In this document: positions 36,342 through 48,560 of the stretch, piece after piece
Position numbering within the stretch: position 1 is the first letter of the stretch
How the letters are laid out: each line of letters starts with the position of its first letter
NCBI RefSeq assembly: GCF_963576545.1
Contig: NC_083639.1
Coordinates: forward strand, 11,863,498-11,927,497
Length of the DNA: 64,000 nucleotides
Origin: Limanda limanda
Taxonomy: Eukaryota > Chordata > Actinopteri > Pleuronectiformes > Pleuronectidae
Direction: 5' to 3'
Made by a program: the position numbers and the translations under genes
The notes under the pieces: model-generated
The model's input: the letters and a program-made list of their open reading frames with translations, nothing else
Told to the model about the DNA's origin: nothing
The model's database searches: none

Positions 36342-37890
36342 GACACAGACACATATTATCACAGAGATGCACATGTACATAAACATGCATGCACGCACGC
36401 ACAAAGGCAAACACACAGATGGCCACAGAGTTTCAGAGACCCACACACATGCACAGAATGGTCTCTTTGGCTCCCCAGGTACTTTGTGGCTTGAATGTCT
36501 CCACATCTAGAGCCAGTCCCACACAAACACACACTCACACACGCACACTAATACTTGAATGCTGATCAAATGTAGTAATTTTAGCTATGCACCGTCAGAA
36601 TCCAAACTGATCTGTTGCCCTCAATTCTTCTCTGTTCTCTTCTCTCCCTTCTTCTTCACCCCTCTTTCTCAGTGGTCTTTCTGTGTATTTTTCTTATTCA
36701 TCTCCATGATAAAAGCAAACATGTTTCACCAACATGAGGGTTCAACTGTTACCAAGGGCTGAGAGAAGGGAAAAGGAAAAAGCGAGTGAGGGAAGATTAT
36801 GGAGGAGGTCTGGGGTCTGCGATGTGGGCAGCGTTTAAAGAAGGGAAAAAGCACATATGCTCACTTGAAAACACACAGACACCTACGCACACACACACAC
36901 ACACAGTTTCATTTGAACACACTATTTCATAATTCTATTGGAAATTCACGGCAACCTGTCTCTGCTCTGCAACTATTGATTATCAGGTACGTGTCTGTTT
37001 GTTTCTTGTCTGTAAAAAACTGGAAAACTGGCCCAACTGGAAATGATCAGAGCTCCAACGTGTCCCTGTTCGATTACAGCTGCTCTGACGAGTCGTGATT
37101 GCATAAGTCAGCTAATGTCTTGGAAACCTTTGGAGCATGTGCTGTACTGTAAGACTGAGGAAGGCAAAATGCAACACTGCAAACTTGCTGGTCAAATCAA
37201 ACTTCCTAATGATGCAACCCTTTGTGACTGAGAGTTTGCTTTTGTGCGTTCCTGCTCTGAGGGTACCACCGTAACCGCCCACAGCTGTGCATACAGAGAA
37301 GACACATATTCTTCTTTCTCATACTGAACTATAGAAGAGTCATCACTAAGACAATTGCATGCAAACGTTCCTCAACTTTTGCTGCATTTCAGACAGTGCT
37401 GCACAATTTCAAGTTAATACTATTTATTAATTATTGACATAACAAGAGGGGCTGCAATAAAAAGGTGGCTTTGCTTGACCTCACGCTGAAACCCAGATAT
37501 TTCAGTCCTGAGCAAAGTGATGGATTGACTAAACCATCAGGCAGCTTTGCTATTTCTGGGACCATGATGCAGGCATAGTTAAAAGTTAATGGCCAACGAT
37601 TATGCAGTTGGGTCAAGCTCCAAAAATCCTGTATTCTGAACTTCTCTTTAGTTGAAACCATGTTGCACTGAACTCTCCCTGCCAGGTGAATACCAACATC
37701 AGAGTTCAAACCCGCGGCCAAGTTAAGACTCTGATGGATATCATTAAAGTAATTTGTTCAGACTAACCACAGAAGACATTTAAAAACATTCCCATGGTTA
37801 CAGTCATATCCTGACTTTAAAACCTAAAATCTGCCTGTTTAACACTTTTATCTTCCTGTTTATTTTTAGGACTTCTACCCAGCTGTCTCC

Positions 37891-40800
37891 ATGGCTCTCT
37901 CCTGCTGTGCCGTGGTGGTGCTACTGTGTGTTTTTCACTCTGCTTCGGCCACTGTTATCGCCGACACGGACTATGGAGGGGTTCCTCTGTGGATTGACCG
38001 CATGCTGGGTGAGCCCAGTGTGCTGAGCCTGCAGGGGCGGATGAACCCAGCCTGGTTCCGAGCTAACAACCCGCAGACCTGCCCTCAACACTGTGACTGC
38101 CCCATCCAGTGGCCCACAGCGCTCTACTGTGACCATAGAGGCCAGGCAGACATACCTGACGGCCTGCCAGACACAACTCAGTACCTTTTTCTACAGGTAA
38201 GAAAGACTCAATGTGCCCCTGAGTATGTTTTATCTTTACAATGGTCTGCCTGGTCTTCCCACTGTAGAGATTCCACAGTGAGCAATCTCCTGTCATGTTA
38301 TATTTCATGTGGAAGTGAGAAAATCATTTTTTTCCCAGCACAACAACATCTCGTCCCTGTCCTCCTCTGTACTGGTCAACATTACCGAGCTCCGCTGGCT
38401 CATCCTGGACCACAACCAGCTGACGAGTGAGACGCTGGACCGGGCCTCTCTGCAGAACCAGACCCAGCTGTGCTACTTTTTTGCCAACAACAACCACTTG
38501 ACTTCAGTGCCCGACGTGCTACCAGCAGGGCTCAGGCAGCTGCGGCTGGCTCACAACCAAATCAGCAGCATCAGGCCGGGAGCTTTCCAGAAGCTGCACA
38601 ACCTGACGCTGCTGCTGCTGCAGGGAAACAGACTGCAAACCATCACAGAGGGAGACCTCAGAGGTAGTGGAATGTGTCATTTCCTCTCTATAAATGCATC
38701 ACATATACCCCTGTACACACTAGATACAAACCAAGATAGGTTGTCACAGCCTTGTGCTGCAGTCTTTTACCTGCAGAAAGGAACAGTGGCATGTATATGT
38801 TATTCTTATCTAGGTCAAAGTCTTATTTGGATTAAAATCTCTTACTCAAGAGAGCCACATCCAAGAGGGCGTCTAAGGGATGTTGCAACAACAAACAAAG
38901 TACAAACAACTGTCGTACAAACCACACGAACCATCTTCAAAGTGGATTTCAATGAAAACCTTTTACAGGATCCACAGAGACAAAAGATACTTTTTCTTGA
39001 TTTTTTAAAATTGACTCTAATCCCCTCCAGAGTAACCAGCTCTGACAATTTGTTGTTTTACATTTTACATGGGTTAAAACGTTTTTGGGGTGACAGGAGT
39101 AAAGGGGTTGTGTAATTCAACAGTGAGTTATGTAAGTGAGCATCATAAAGTTGTACATTCTGTCCTCAATTTAATTTGAATCTTCATTCTTTCATTTGAG
39201 GTGTGAAATCGCTCTATAAATAAAAATGCAGACCATAAAATAACATTTAAGGCCTGTAAAGAAAAGTGCTGCTTGGACACTTGTCAAGACTATATTTCAA
39301 TGAAACTTCTTAAATTTAATAGAACAAGTAGGACATGTATAAGGACAATGCACATCAACCAACATTTCTCAAATTCATAATTGGCTTTTGGCAAGATGGG
39401 TAATAGCATTGGCACAGGTATAACCTCTCAGACCGACTTTATAGATATATTTTTACAATATCTTTGCAGTGTGGATTGTTTACACATCCCAGAACCTGAT
39501 GTTTTGCCTTGTTACAGCTCTGAACTGATTATTAACCCTAATTCTGTCACATATATTTATCAGTATATCTTTGTGCTTGCTTAGCTGTGTTTTTATCTTC
39601 TGCTGTGTTGCAGGTCTGATCAGTCTGAATCTGTTACACCTCGGTGGAAATTTGATCTCGTCCGTCCCCCGACATTTACCTTCGTCCATCCAGCAGCTCT
39701 ATCTGTCCAATAACTCTTTATCTGGGCTGGACAACGGCAGTTTCAACGGGCTCCAAAAGCTTAAGTACCTGCGTTTAAGTCTCTGTGGTTTGCAGAGTGG
39801 CGGTGTCCACCCGTGGGCGTTCAACCTCTCCAGCTTGGTGGAATTGGACCTTTCTTATAACAAACTCACAACCATTCCTACAGTTCCCAGCAGCCTGCAG
39901 TACCTCTACTTGGAGGCCAATGAAATAAAAGGTGAGGTGCACACAGAGCTGCAATCTCCGTTCACACTTTAAATGTAGAGATGTCACTGACTTCATCTCT
40001 AGGAAATGCTATAATTTCCCTCACATGTGCACTTTCATGCATTTTTCAACTGTTGAGTTACGGGTGTGAGCACCTATGGAGGTCAGACACCTAAACACTG
40101 CAGAATGGGGGAAGGAGAAATGTGGAAAATGTGACAGAAACTGTGAGGAAACCAGAACTCCTCCAACACAGCTCTTCACTCGATGTGGCCTCGGGATTGG
40201 CTGGGCAGATGGCAGGAAAGGCGGGAAAGAGACAGATGAAGGGCGTGAATGAAGGGAGGGGAGGGACTCGGGTCGGGAGGGAGACATGGAAAGAAAGTGG
40301 AAAGAGGGTGGAGGAGATAAGAGGGGAGGGAATATTGGCTGTTTGCATTGGGGGAAAGTAGCGAGGAGAGTGTTATGAAAACATCTGTAAAGGATTCAGA
40401 GGGGAGCGTGCCAGATGAGCCAGAAGCACATGCTGTTCCCCTCTTCAGTCTCCCCTCTGCTCTGGCTCTATCCGCTCCCCGCCATTCTGCCCCATTTTTG
40501 ACAGGCAGGATTTGTGTCACATTGCAGCAGCCTTATAGCCAGGAGCCACATCTTGATCTTGACTCACACACAACCATTCAGCTGCGTACCAACGAGACAG
40601 AAACGGCAAAACACTTCCCCAAAAACAAACACCTCATCGTCTAGCTAGCAGTCTCACAGCCGTAGTCCCATTCCAGTTCCAAAGCCTTGAGTCTGAGCCC
40701 AGAGACACTCTACAACTGAAACTAAGTGAGAAAGCAGAGGAGGGTCTTGTGGTTTTCATCTGCCGGTGCTAACACGACAGCACCTGCAAGAGATCTAATG

Positions 40801-41221
40801 GTAAATGCAGACTCTCTGAGAAGAAGGGGGGAACTCACAGGTTGCATGTAAGAAAAGTAATTGAAGGGATTCACCTTAAGCATATAGACGTGTTGAGCAC
40901 ATGTTATATGATGTGGAATCAAAGCTCCCAGCACCGGGTTAATATCAACAATGATTTGACACGACAGCGATAAGCAGATGGCTCTCGTTTGGTTAAGTAA
41001 TGGGTCTCTACTGATAGAATATGGTCTAGATATGTTTTAAAAAGCCTGTTTCTCATCCGTTCATCACAGAGTTCAACATGACCAGTTTCTGCAGAGAGGT
41101 GGGACCTCTGTCCTACTCCAGGATGAAGATCCTGCGATTGGACGGAAACAAAATGTCCTACCATCAGATGTCCTCTGACTTGATCTACTGCCTGCGGGAG
41201 CTTGAAAGTATTTACATCTGA
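37891..41221 (+). CDS. class II SLRP, fibromodulin/lumican-like, additional paralogue
   Basis: Four coding exons: 37891-38196, 38339-38663, 39614-39931, 41070-41221, giving 366 residues. The ATG follows an acceptor (TTTTTAG at 37869) with 21 nt of 5'UTR in the exon. It has a signal peptide (MALSCCAVVVLLCVFHSASA), the class II cluster C-x3-C-x-C-x9-C (TCPQHCDCPIQWPTALYC), leucine-rich repeats and the C-terminal loop with SFC...LIYCLRELESIYI. The stretch GPLSYSRMKILRLDGN and RWLILDHN resemble lumican, while VELDLSYNKL and the 152-nt last exon match fibromodulin's exon exactly in length. Presumably a secreted collagen-binding proteoglycan core. I cannot assign it to a named mammalian gene. It lies between fmod and prelp, head-to-head with fmod. 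Confidence 0.88.
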
Positions 41222-43365
41222 CCCCACCTGAAATTAGGAAATATCAACAAAACAAAACAAAAATCATAACTCATCTGAACCCAACTCATCATTTGTAAAC
41301 TCAAACAACTCAGCCTCACAGCAAGAAACCATGGCAGAATTGGATATGTCTTCACTCCACAGTCAGTCCCTGAAGAGAAAAATGACCTTCAAAAGATGCC
41401 AAAGCTTGAACTGGTACATTTAACCAGTGTTATTTTACTGTAATGCCAAAAGTTCTGATCAAAACATTTCTCATACCACCAGTGCATTCCCATGGGTTTC
41501 TGTCTCTCATCCCTTCCAGCCTCAGCATTGTTGTACATCTGTGTGTTATTAGCGTGTAGGAACTGTGACAAAACCTCTTATTTCTGCCTGTACAGAGACA
41601 TGTGCTCTGGTTAAAGTAAGCTGACCGAGAGCAAAGGGAAATATGTATTAATGGCAAAATGCAGTAGCTTTCTCTTCAGAGACTCTGACTCAGTCAGCTG
41701 GAGAGCGTTGAACTGCAACACCATCCACCACAGGAGCAGGGAGCAAGATCAAAAGGATTTGATGCCTCCATTGAAAATATAATATAAATGTAACACAGTA
41801 CTTCCACATTGATTTGTCAAACTTTTTCTATTGTATAATTAAGAGAGGTGACCTTGTTAGAGTATTACAAAAAATCAATAAGTCAGATGTGCATAGTGAC
41901 AACAGCAACAATAGATCTGTGATTTCATTATGATGTCTACTATGGAAGATTAAAAATGTCTAAATAAACACAAATGGAACAAAGAAATATATTTAAGTGA
42001 AATTCAATACATATCATTATATCTTTGACTGTTTTTGGATGCATCTGTCTGTAATAACTGAAAATGACCTCAGTCTACAGTGTGGACAGGACGACTGAAT
42101 GTATGTGGCCGATGGTATAGAGTCCAGTTGTGAACAGTATCAACAATACATGCAAATGCAATAAGTACAGTATATGTACAAGTAAAATAAACAATACATA
42201 CATTTTGGTAAATGTAAAGAGATCTATGTAACAGCACAAGTATGAGTGGAGACTGTTTGGTTTTCAATACCCTGACATTTGGGTTAAAGGACTGAATTTT
42301 GGTGTTTGTTGAACATCGCTGCATGAAGCCTTTAACGTGCAGACTGAGGAGAACAGGTTGGAGCAATGATATCCAAAATAGATAAAGGTTGCTACCAGAG
42401 TCACACAGGAGCTTCGCTATTAAAAATGCATTTGTTATTTCTTCATTTTGCAAACAAAATCCCACTCTATTTTTATGGAATTCTGATGCCAGCAGTATTT
42501 CAGACCTGCAGAGAGATGCAGACCCCTGTGGGAGTTTGATTTCAACCTTTTAAAGATCACCCAACTGAGCAAGATAACAACTGAATGAATGTCATTATGA
42601 TTCCAGTCATCTCATAATTACGAATTCTATATTTTACAACTTACCCTGCTTCCTAATTTCAACTGAATCAGCTTAATGAGAACAGTTGCCATGTGCTGAC
42701 TCATTGATCGTAAACCCGTCTGCATTTCCTCTCAGTGCCACAAACCAGAAAAGCCGAGCTGGTGAATTTGTGTCACAAGTGCGGTTTCCCCAAATGATGA
42801 AGACATCATCTTTTCTCATAATCACAATACCCATTAACAATAAAGAGTAAAAGATCTTGTCATTACAACACAAAGGTCAAGTAACTGTGGTCACATATGT
42901 TATAATAGAAAAATGAGTAGTGACTGTGCAGTTTTCTAGTAAATGCAAAGCAAGTAGAGATAACATCATTTGTTTTGTTGTGGGTACAAAGTACTATATA
43001 ACATATTTGACTCACTTTGAAATCGAGGAATATTCTGACATTTAGAAATATTCATATGGTTGATTTTACTTTGTGGGAGATTTGTTACAAGTATTTAATG
43101 CAACAGTTTCTTTTAGGCATTCCAACATTTATGGGTTGTGGACCATTAAAACAAACCCATATTTATTATTATGTAACCTTTTACAGTTTTAACATGTTTA
43201 TTATACATTGTTATATTAGCATTACTATTAAAAGTATTTCATTTTTAATTTATTACCAAATAACATATTTTCTGCAAAGAGGTTTTACTTAAATTTGTCT
43301 TTTAAAATCAGACTTTCCGATAACACAAACAAATAGACGTTTTCATAAAAACCTAATCTTAATTG

Positions 43366-43377
43366 TCTGTGTGTGGT

Positions 43378-43429
<52 letters not shown>

Positions 43430-43442
43430 TGTGCGTGTGCGT

Positions 43443-43529
<87 letters not shown>
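43366..43529. repeat. long GT microsatellite
   Basis: About 160 bp of (GT)n with GTGC interruptions near 43433-43455. It generates artefactual Cys/Val and His/Thr ORFs on both strands. Confidence 0.95.
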
Positions 43530-43531
<2 letters not shown>

Positions 43532-45774
43532 CCTTTACCAAAGCCACCACCATACTTTCCAGGTGACACCATGTCTCCATGTGTGTTTGATGGTATTGTC
43601 CTGCTCTGTCTGGAACAACATTTACCAGAAGCAGGATTCACTCACACAGAGTTCCTTTGAGGGACAACTATTAAACACAGAAGTCTGTGTAAGCTTGTTC
43701 CCAGTGATGACCGGCCACAGTGCACTGGGTATGGATGAGGTCATAATAGCGGAAAGAAAACAGTTCCCTGTTTCCAAGTTGCTGCTGAGAGCCTATAAAC
43801 ACAAGAGAAGGCGAGCAGCTGCTGCATCCAGCTATTTTAAAGGCTGAGGTTAGATGATCAACTTCAAGAGCTTTTTTTTTGTTTGTTGAAATCTTCTTCT
43901 ACCCCATTGGCAATGAACAAATAAAAAGTGTTTTCAGAACCTTGCAACCGCTGCTCCATCCCTTGATTGCTGCCTTGGCTCCAAATGCACAAGATGGTAG
44001 TGTTCATATTCCAGCTCCATTTCTGGACAGTGGAAGGAAGTGGAGTCTTCCATCTTAGAATAAAGTCCATGGTCAGTGCACTCGTTGTGTGTGGCCTGCA
44101 CTCTAAAATGTCACAGCCAACAATACTAACGTTGGTTGTGTACGTTCATTATGATAAATAATTATTATTCTCTTAATCATGTTAAAATTTGAATTGAGTG
44201 CTGCAGATATAATATGTTGATGTGTTTGTTGACAATGTCATATCATCCTATAAAGTTGGTACTAGCTCTACCTTTCATCACTTTGGAAACATTACCAGTA
44301 TTATAGAGGAAACACAGTTGTAATCAGGTACCCAGTCTGTATTAGTGAGCGCTCACCTGTGTCTCTTAAACAGTTGGGAAGACGTACGTTTTCAGGAATT
44401 GCCAGCTGGCTGGTGTTGACACTGTCGAGCCAGATGGCACGTGAACACCTGAGAGAGCCCGGCGGCTCGCAGTGGAATGAGCCTCTGACTGAACATGTGC
44501 TTTTGTGCTTTAGAAATTGTCCTTAATCACGGATGGATGACCTTGATCATTCATTACCTACATTACAGACTCACTGATTTGCTAAAACTATTTTATTGTA
44601 GTGGAGAAACAAACTTAAAAAGGACATGGCAAAAACAAGTTTCATGTCAAGAAAAGAAGCTCCAATTGTTACTTGTTTATTATAGATGATTGCTTCTGTT
44701 CTTGTCTCAGATTTCAGATATCAGTAGTAGTATAGAGTTCAATTTCCATTAAAATTTGGTTCAAAGAAAGATATTCATTCCAATTAGTTTAAAAGTTATT
44801 CACCGTTAACAGGTTTTAAATTGGCAGGCATTAAAAAACAGAATAAATCTATGACTGGTGGAATCATTAAACCTCTGGTCATTCCTATCCTCTGAAAGAA
44901 ACCCTGTCTAGGAAACCACCAGACAAAACAGTTTGGTATGAAGCTCCCTGCAGTGTCACAGAAGAAACACAGAGAGCTGCAGAGATCCACTCACATATCA
45001 CACCTCAAACCCACAGAAACACACGATTCATATACAACACCATCTACACAGTAGTTTGGAAGTTCATTGGATTCTTTGAAATCTCTCTTTTCTTTTTATC
45101 CACCTGTTTTAGTTGTCTGCACCCTTACTTTGTCCAGATGGTTCTCAGTTGCTTCCTGATTTGCTTTCCATTTTTTTGTATAGAAGCAGTTTGTAAATTT
45201 GAGCTCCATATAAAATTAGTTATGAGGGTAGAAATCTAATAGTCTGTGACCTGGGCTAGCAGAGACTTATTTTGAAAGGTTTTAGCAAAGCTGCACCATC
45301 AATAGTCTTCATATTAACCATTAAATATCATATGAAAGGTTATTTGTAGAGATAAACGCAGTGAAATATCATCAAACTTTGGAGTTCACCTTAACTCTGT
45401 TTTCTTTCTAACGTCTTTCAGCTTGATGTTTCGGTTTTATGAGGAACTTCATGGTTTTAGTTCACTCTTATCTCTAGCATCAACCTTGTTTCCAGTAAAA
45501 ACACTCTGATAAACCCTCTGTTAACTTACTCTGCACCAAACAGCTGGTTACGATTCTGGAGCATTTGGCAGCTGAAGTTGTAGATCCTCACCTGAGGGGT
45601 AGACACCAAATTAGAGCTAAACAGAGTTAATTTGTTAGTTCTAGAGTTAGTTCTTGTTTTTCCAGAAACATGACTCCATGTTAATGCTGATTTTGCTCTT
45701 TACCTGCTCAGGCTGCTTACGTTTGCTGTATCAACGTCACCCATTTGTCTTATCGCGGTTTATTTGACGAAATG

Positions 45775-46351
45775 TAAAGGCCGGAGCATGCTTCTGCGTT
45801 TTCACGGGCCCGGAAGCGTAAGAGCCCTTCCGGGCCCCTTAAGTACTTACGTATCCCTTCTTACGTGCTTATGTGCGTCGCCTAATTTTTCTAACTAGAC
45901 GGCAAAGCTCCGCAAGCGTCACGTAGCCGGCAAGGCTGTGATTGGTCTGCTAACTACATAATTTCCGGAGTCGCATTTCCGGTTCATGCCCGATAATACC
46001 GGCGGAAACCACGGAAGATTTAGAAGAACGAATATGGACAAAATAGAAGAGCACTTGGCAGAAGAGATCCGAAACTATGACCACTGGTAAAACCCGTCAC
46101 TGACCGGCGGATTTGTCCGCCAGAAAAAGGCTCTGAGGAGCCGCCGTGGCGATGTAAATAAACGGCTCTTCTTCGTGCCACACACGAAGAAGAGCCGACT
46201 TCTACAAAAAACATTACTCCGCCTAGTGTTCTGGCGGGGAATTGCTTGGCAACTCACGCAACGCTTGGAAAACCATGAATGACAATGAGTCCTGCGTCAC
46301 AACTGCGTGAAAAGCCGCAGACGCCGTTGCAGATGCATGCGCCGGCCTTTA
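45775..46351 (+). mobile_element. PIF/Harbinger-like transposon remnant with MADF fragment
   Basis: The left end TAAAGGCCGGAGCATGC is matched by the right end GCATGCGCCGGCCTTTA as a 17-bp terminal inverted repeat with one mismatch. Element length is 577 bp. Inside, at 46034, a short frame reads MDKIEEHLAEEIRNYDHW then stop, resembling the start of the MADF/Myb-like protein of fish Harbinger elements; downstream NPSLTG follows in the same frame beyond the stop, so it is degenerate. A perfect 15-bp hairpin lies at 46163-46197. Superfamily assignment is an inference from the MADF match. Confidence 0.55.
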
Positions 46352-46401
46352 GTGTGTGTTCTCAGCTTGCTTAGGGGCATACATTTGGTCTCACAGCTGG
46401 T

Positions 46402-46514
46402 GTTTGAACCATAGACTGTATATAGACCGTACATCAAGATGGACGACGATTGACGTGTACTTTGACTTTTTAGTTTGGTCCATTTAATGTCGTCCATCTT
46501 TAGTCCATGGTTTG
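46402..46514. mobile_element. short palindromic MITE, same family as 16400-16787
   Basis: Left arm gtttgaaccatagactgta ... aagatggacgac is inverted in the right arm gtcgtccatctttagtccat followed by ggttt. About 110 bp, essentially two ends with a 40-bp spacer. Confidence 0.6.
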
Positions 46515-48369
46515 ATAAAACTTTGTCGAGCTAACGTTTACTTACATTTTCTGGCAACATGTAACAACGTTTACGAGTTGTCCCCATTGATGTTTGTTTT
46601 CTTGATTTGAAAAGTGTCGTCTGAGATAATAGATAAATATAGTTCGAGAGGACCTCCTCCTATAGTAAATACAAAGTATTTAAATTTAAAGGGCCCATTC
46701 TAGGGTAACAACAATTCATAAAATGTAAAATAAACACACTAGCGAAAACATCAGTAGGACTATTCTATATTTCATTTATGTATATAGATCCCTTTAACCT
46801 AAATCTTACCCACTGAACCTTTTACAAGTTATACTAAGTAAAATTTAAATGAAGCGTATTAGGATTATGGATAAAGTATGAGGTTTAAGGTTCGCGACTC
46901 TAAAGCATTGGTATTTGCTGAGATCAGGATTGATTCAGGTCTGACTGGCAGACCATAAAACAAAACCACTGGACAGGATGACGAACCAACTGTGAAATAA
47001 TACACACGGAGGTTTGGACCTCCCAACTGTGTGAAGAGTCTGTTGCTGGCAGGACAAATTTAAATACATCGCAGACTGGTATGGTAAGTCTGGTTTTGGC
47101 TACATGACTGAGGAAGCCGTTAGCTTCATTTACAGGCCTGTTTACAAGCAAGACTCAGACCTCAAGCCCTCTCATTAGATACACACACACAGAAACACAC
47201 ACACAAACACAGATGCCGATTCAGCTGGCTTGCATTTCCCGTACAGTCTGAGGAGAGTTACTTCTGTTTCATGGAGTCATCAATATGCAGTGGGGTTAAA
47301 ACTAATACATCAGGTTTTTTTTGTCTTTTTATTTTACTTATGGCAGTAATTAATTTTTGAACCTGAATTCACAAAAGATCATGAACATAAACTCACAGAA
47401 ATCCACCTCAGAAATATGGCAGGAAACATAATCTTCTCAAATTCTTCCAAAATGGAGCTTCGGCCAAGCTTACAGACACTGAACACATTTTTATTCAAAT
47501 TGCCAAATCTAGCCTTTGTTCTCACATCTATATTTTTTCAATAAGCGTGATAACTAAAATAACAGAGATATGGAGGATTTTGTCTGTTAGTAAACCTCCT
47601 GAGTTTGTCATAATATTGAAACGTTCTGATTATGACACAATTTCCTGAAATTTGCACTGTACACGACATTGGGTTGATAATGCAACGCAGCTCCGAGCAC
47701 AGTGAGTAGCTGTGGGTTTTCCTTTTCCCTGTGACACTTGCATTAGCTTGCTAACAAAACATGAAGAGAGGCAGGGGTGGGACGGGGGGGGTAGTTGTCT
47801 GTTAGAGTGGTTACAGACGAGAGATGTGGAATATAGGGCCCAGGCTGAACGTTGTGATCTATGAGCATTGCGTGTGAGAGGAGAGTTCGGCCACTTATGG
47901 AGCCTATATCACACATTCCATATTTAACTGAGTACCAGGGCAGAGGCTCATATGTTAAACACATGCAGCCGACATACACACTCTGCTGTACCCCAGCAGT
48001 ACGACATACAGTCTCATGCAACATGTTGGGAAAGAATCCATTTTCAGTCTCCAAATTACTTTATGCAGTAGAACAATATGCAGCACATTACCTATATCTA
48101 AGCATCTCCTGAAACAGAAGGATGATGTCAACGCCCTAGGGCTTTACTGAGATCCTTTTAAACTCAGTCAATTGAGTGTTTGATAAATCCCTCCCCTGAG
48201 CAGTGATTGTCCAATCGCCACAGGTTCCGGCTTTGGATTTCATATTGAGGGGTTGTGCATGAACTGCTGTTACAGAGATTCTCAATTTGAGCTATTAATT
48301 TAGTTTCTACTCATTATCTACACAGTGCTGTATACTATAGGTATGTAGGACCCCTTTTAACAATGTTCC

Positions 48370-48560
48370 TCCACCAAGTAGGCTATGTTTTTGTTTGTTA
48401 GTTTGTAGTATAATTCCAAAACTAGTCAACTGATTTCCATGAAATAAAATTAATATTTTAGTAAATTTGGGGAGTTGGGGCATTTTTCTGCATTTTATGA
48501 TTTCTCAAGGAACAATTCATGGATTTTGGTACTGATTAGATTAAAAATCCAGATCTAGTG
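48370..48560 (+). repeat. dispersed repeat with 'tccatgaaat' and 'gttagtttgt' segments
   Basis: Order of words ccaccaagtaggctatgttt, ttgtttgttagtttgt, aactgatttccatgaaa and catggattttggtactgatt follows a common percomorph repeat that I know from memory. Diverged and non-coding. Confidence 0.45.

Larger units (their letters stand above)
28400..37869. other. 9.5-kb spacer between divergent SLRP genes
   Basis: No protein gene seen; ORFs here are microsatellite translations or chance frames. It contains a diverged direct repeat (28865-29030 and 29862-30017), CA and CATA microsatellites, a hAT-type element (33091-35486) and a SINE remnant (35495-35665). Regulatory DNA for the two divergent SLRP genes is expected here but cannot be picked out. 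Confidence 0.6.

Noticed and set aside
36020..36510. His/Tyr/Thr-rich and Cys/Met-rich frames on both strands
   Set aside because: They are translations of the CATA tetranucleotide repeat.
38664..39115. Long open frame continuing after exon 2 of the extra SLRP
   Set aside because: It reads through a clear donor (AGAG|GTAGTG); the sequence loses the leucine-rich pattern at once, and the repeats resume in frame in the exon at 39614.
43371..43847. Frame of 158 codons starting in the GT repeat
   Set aside because: Its first third is microsatellite translation and the remainder shows no recognisable domain, splice logic or codon pattern.
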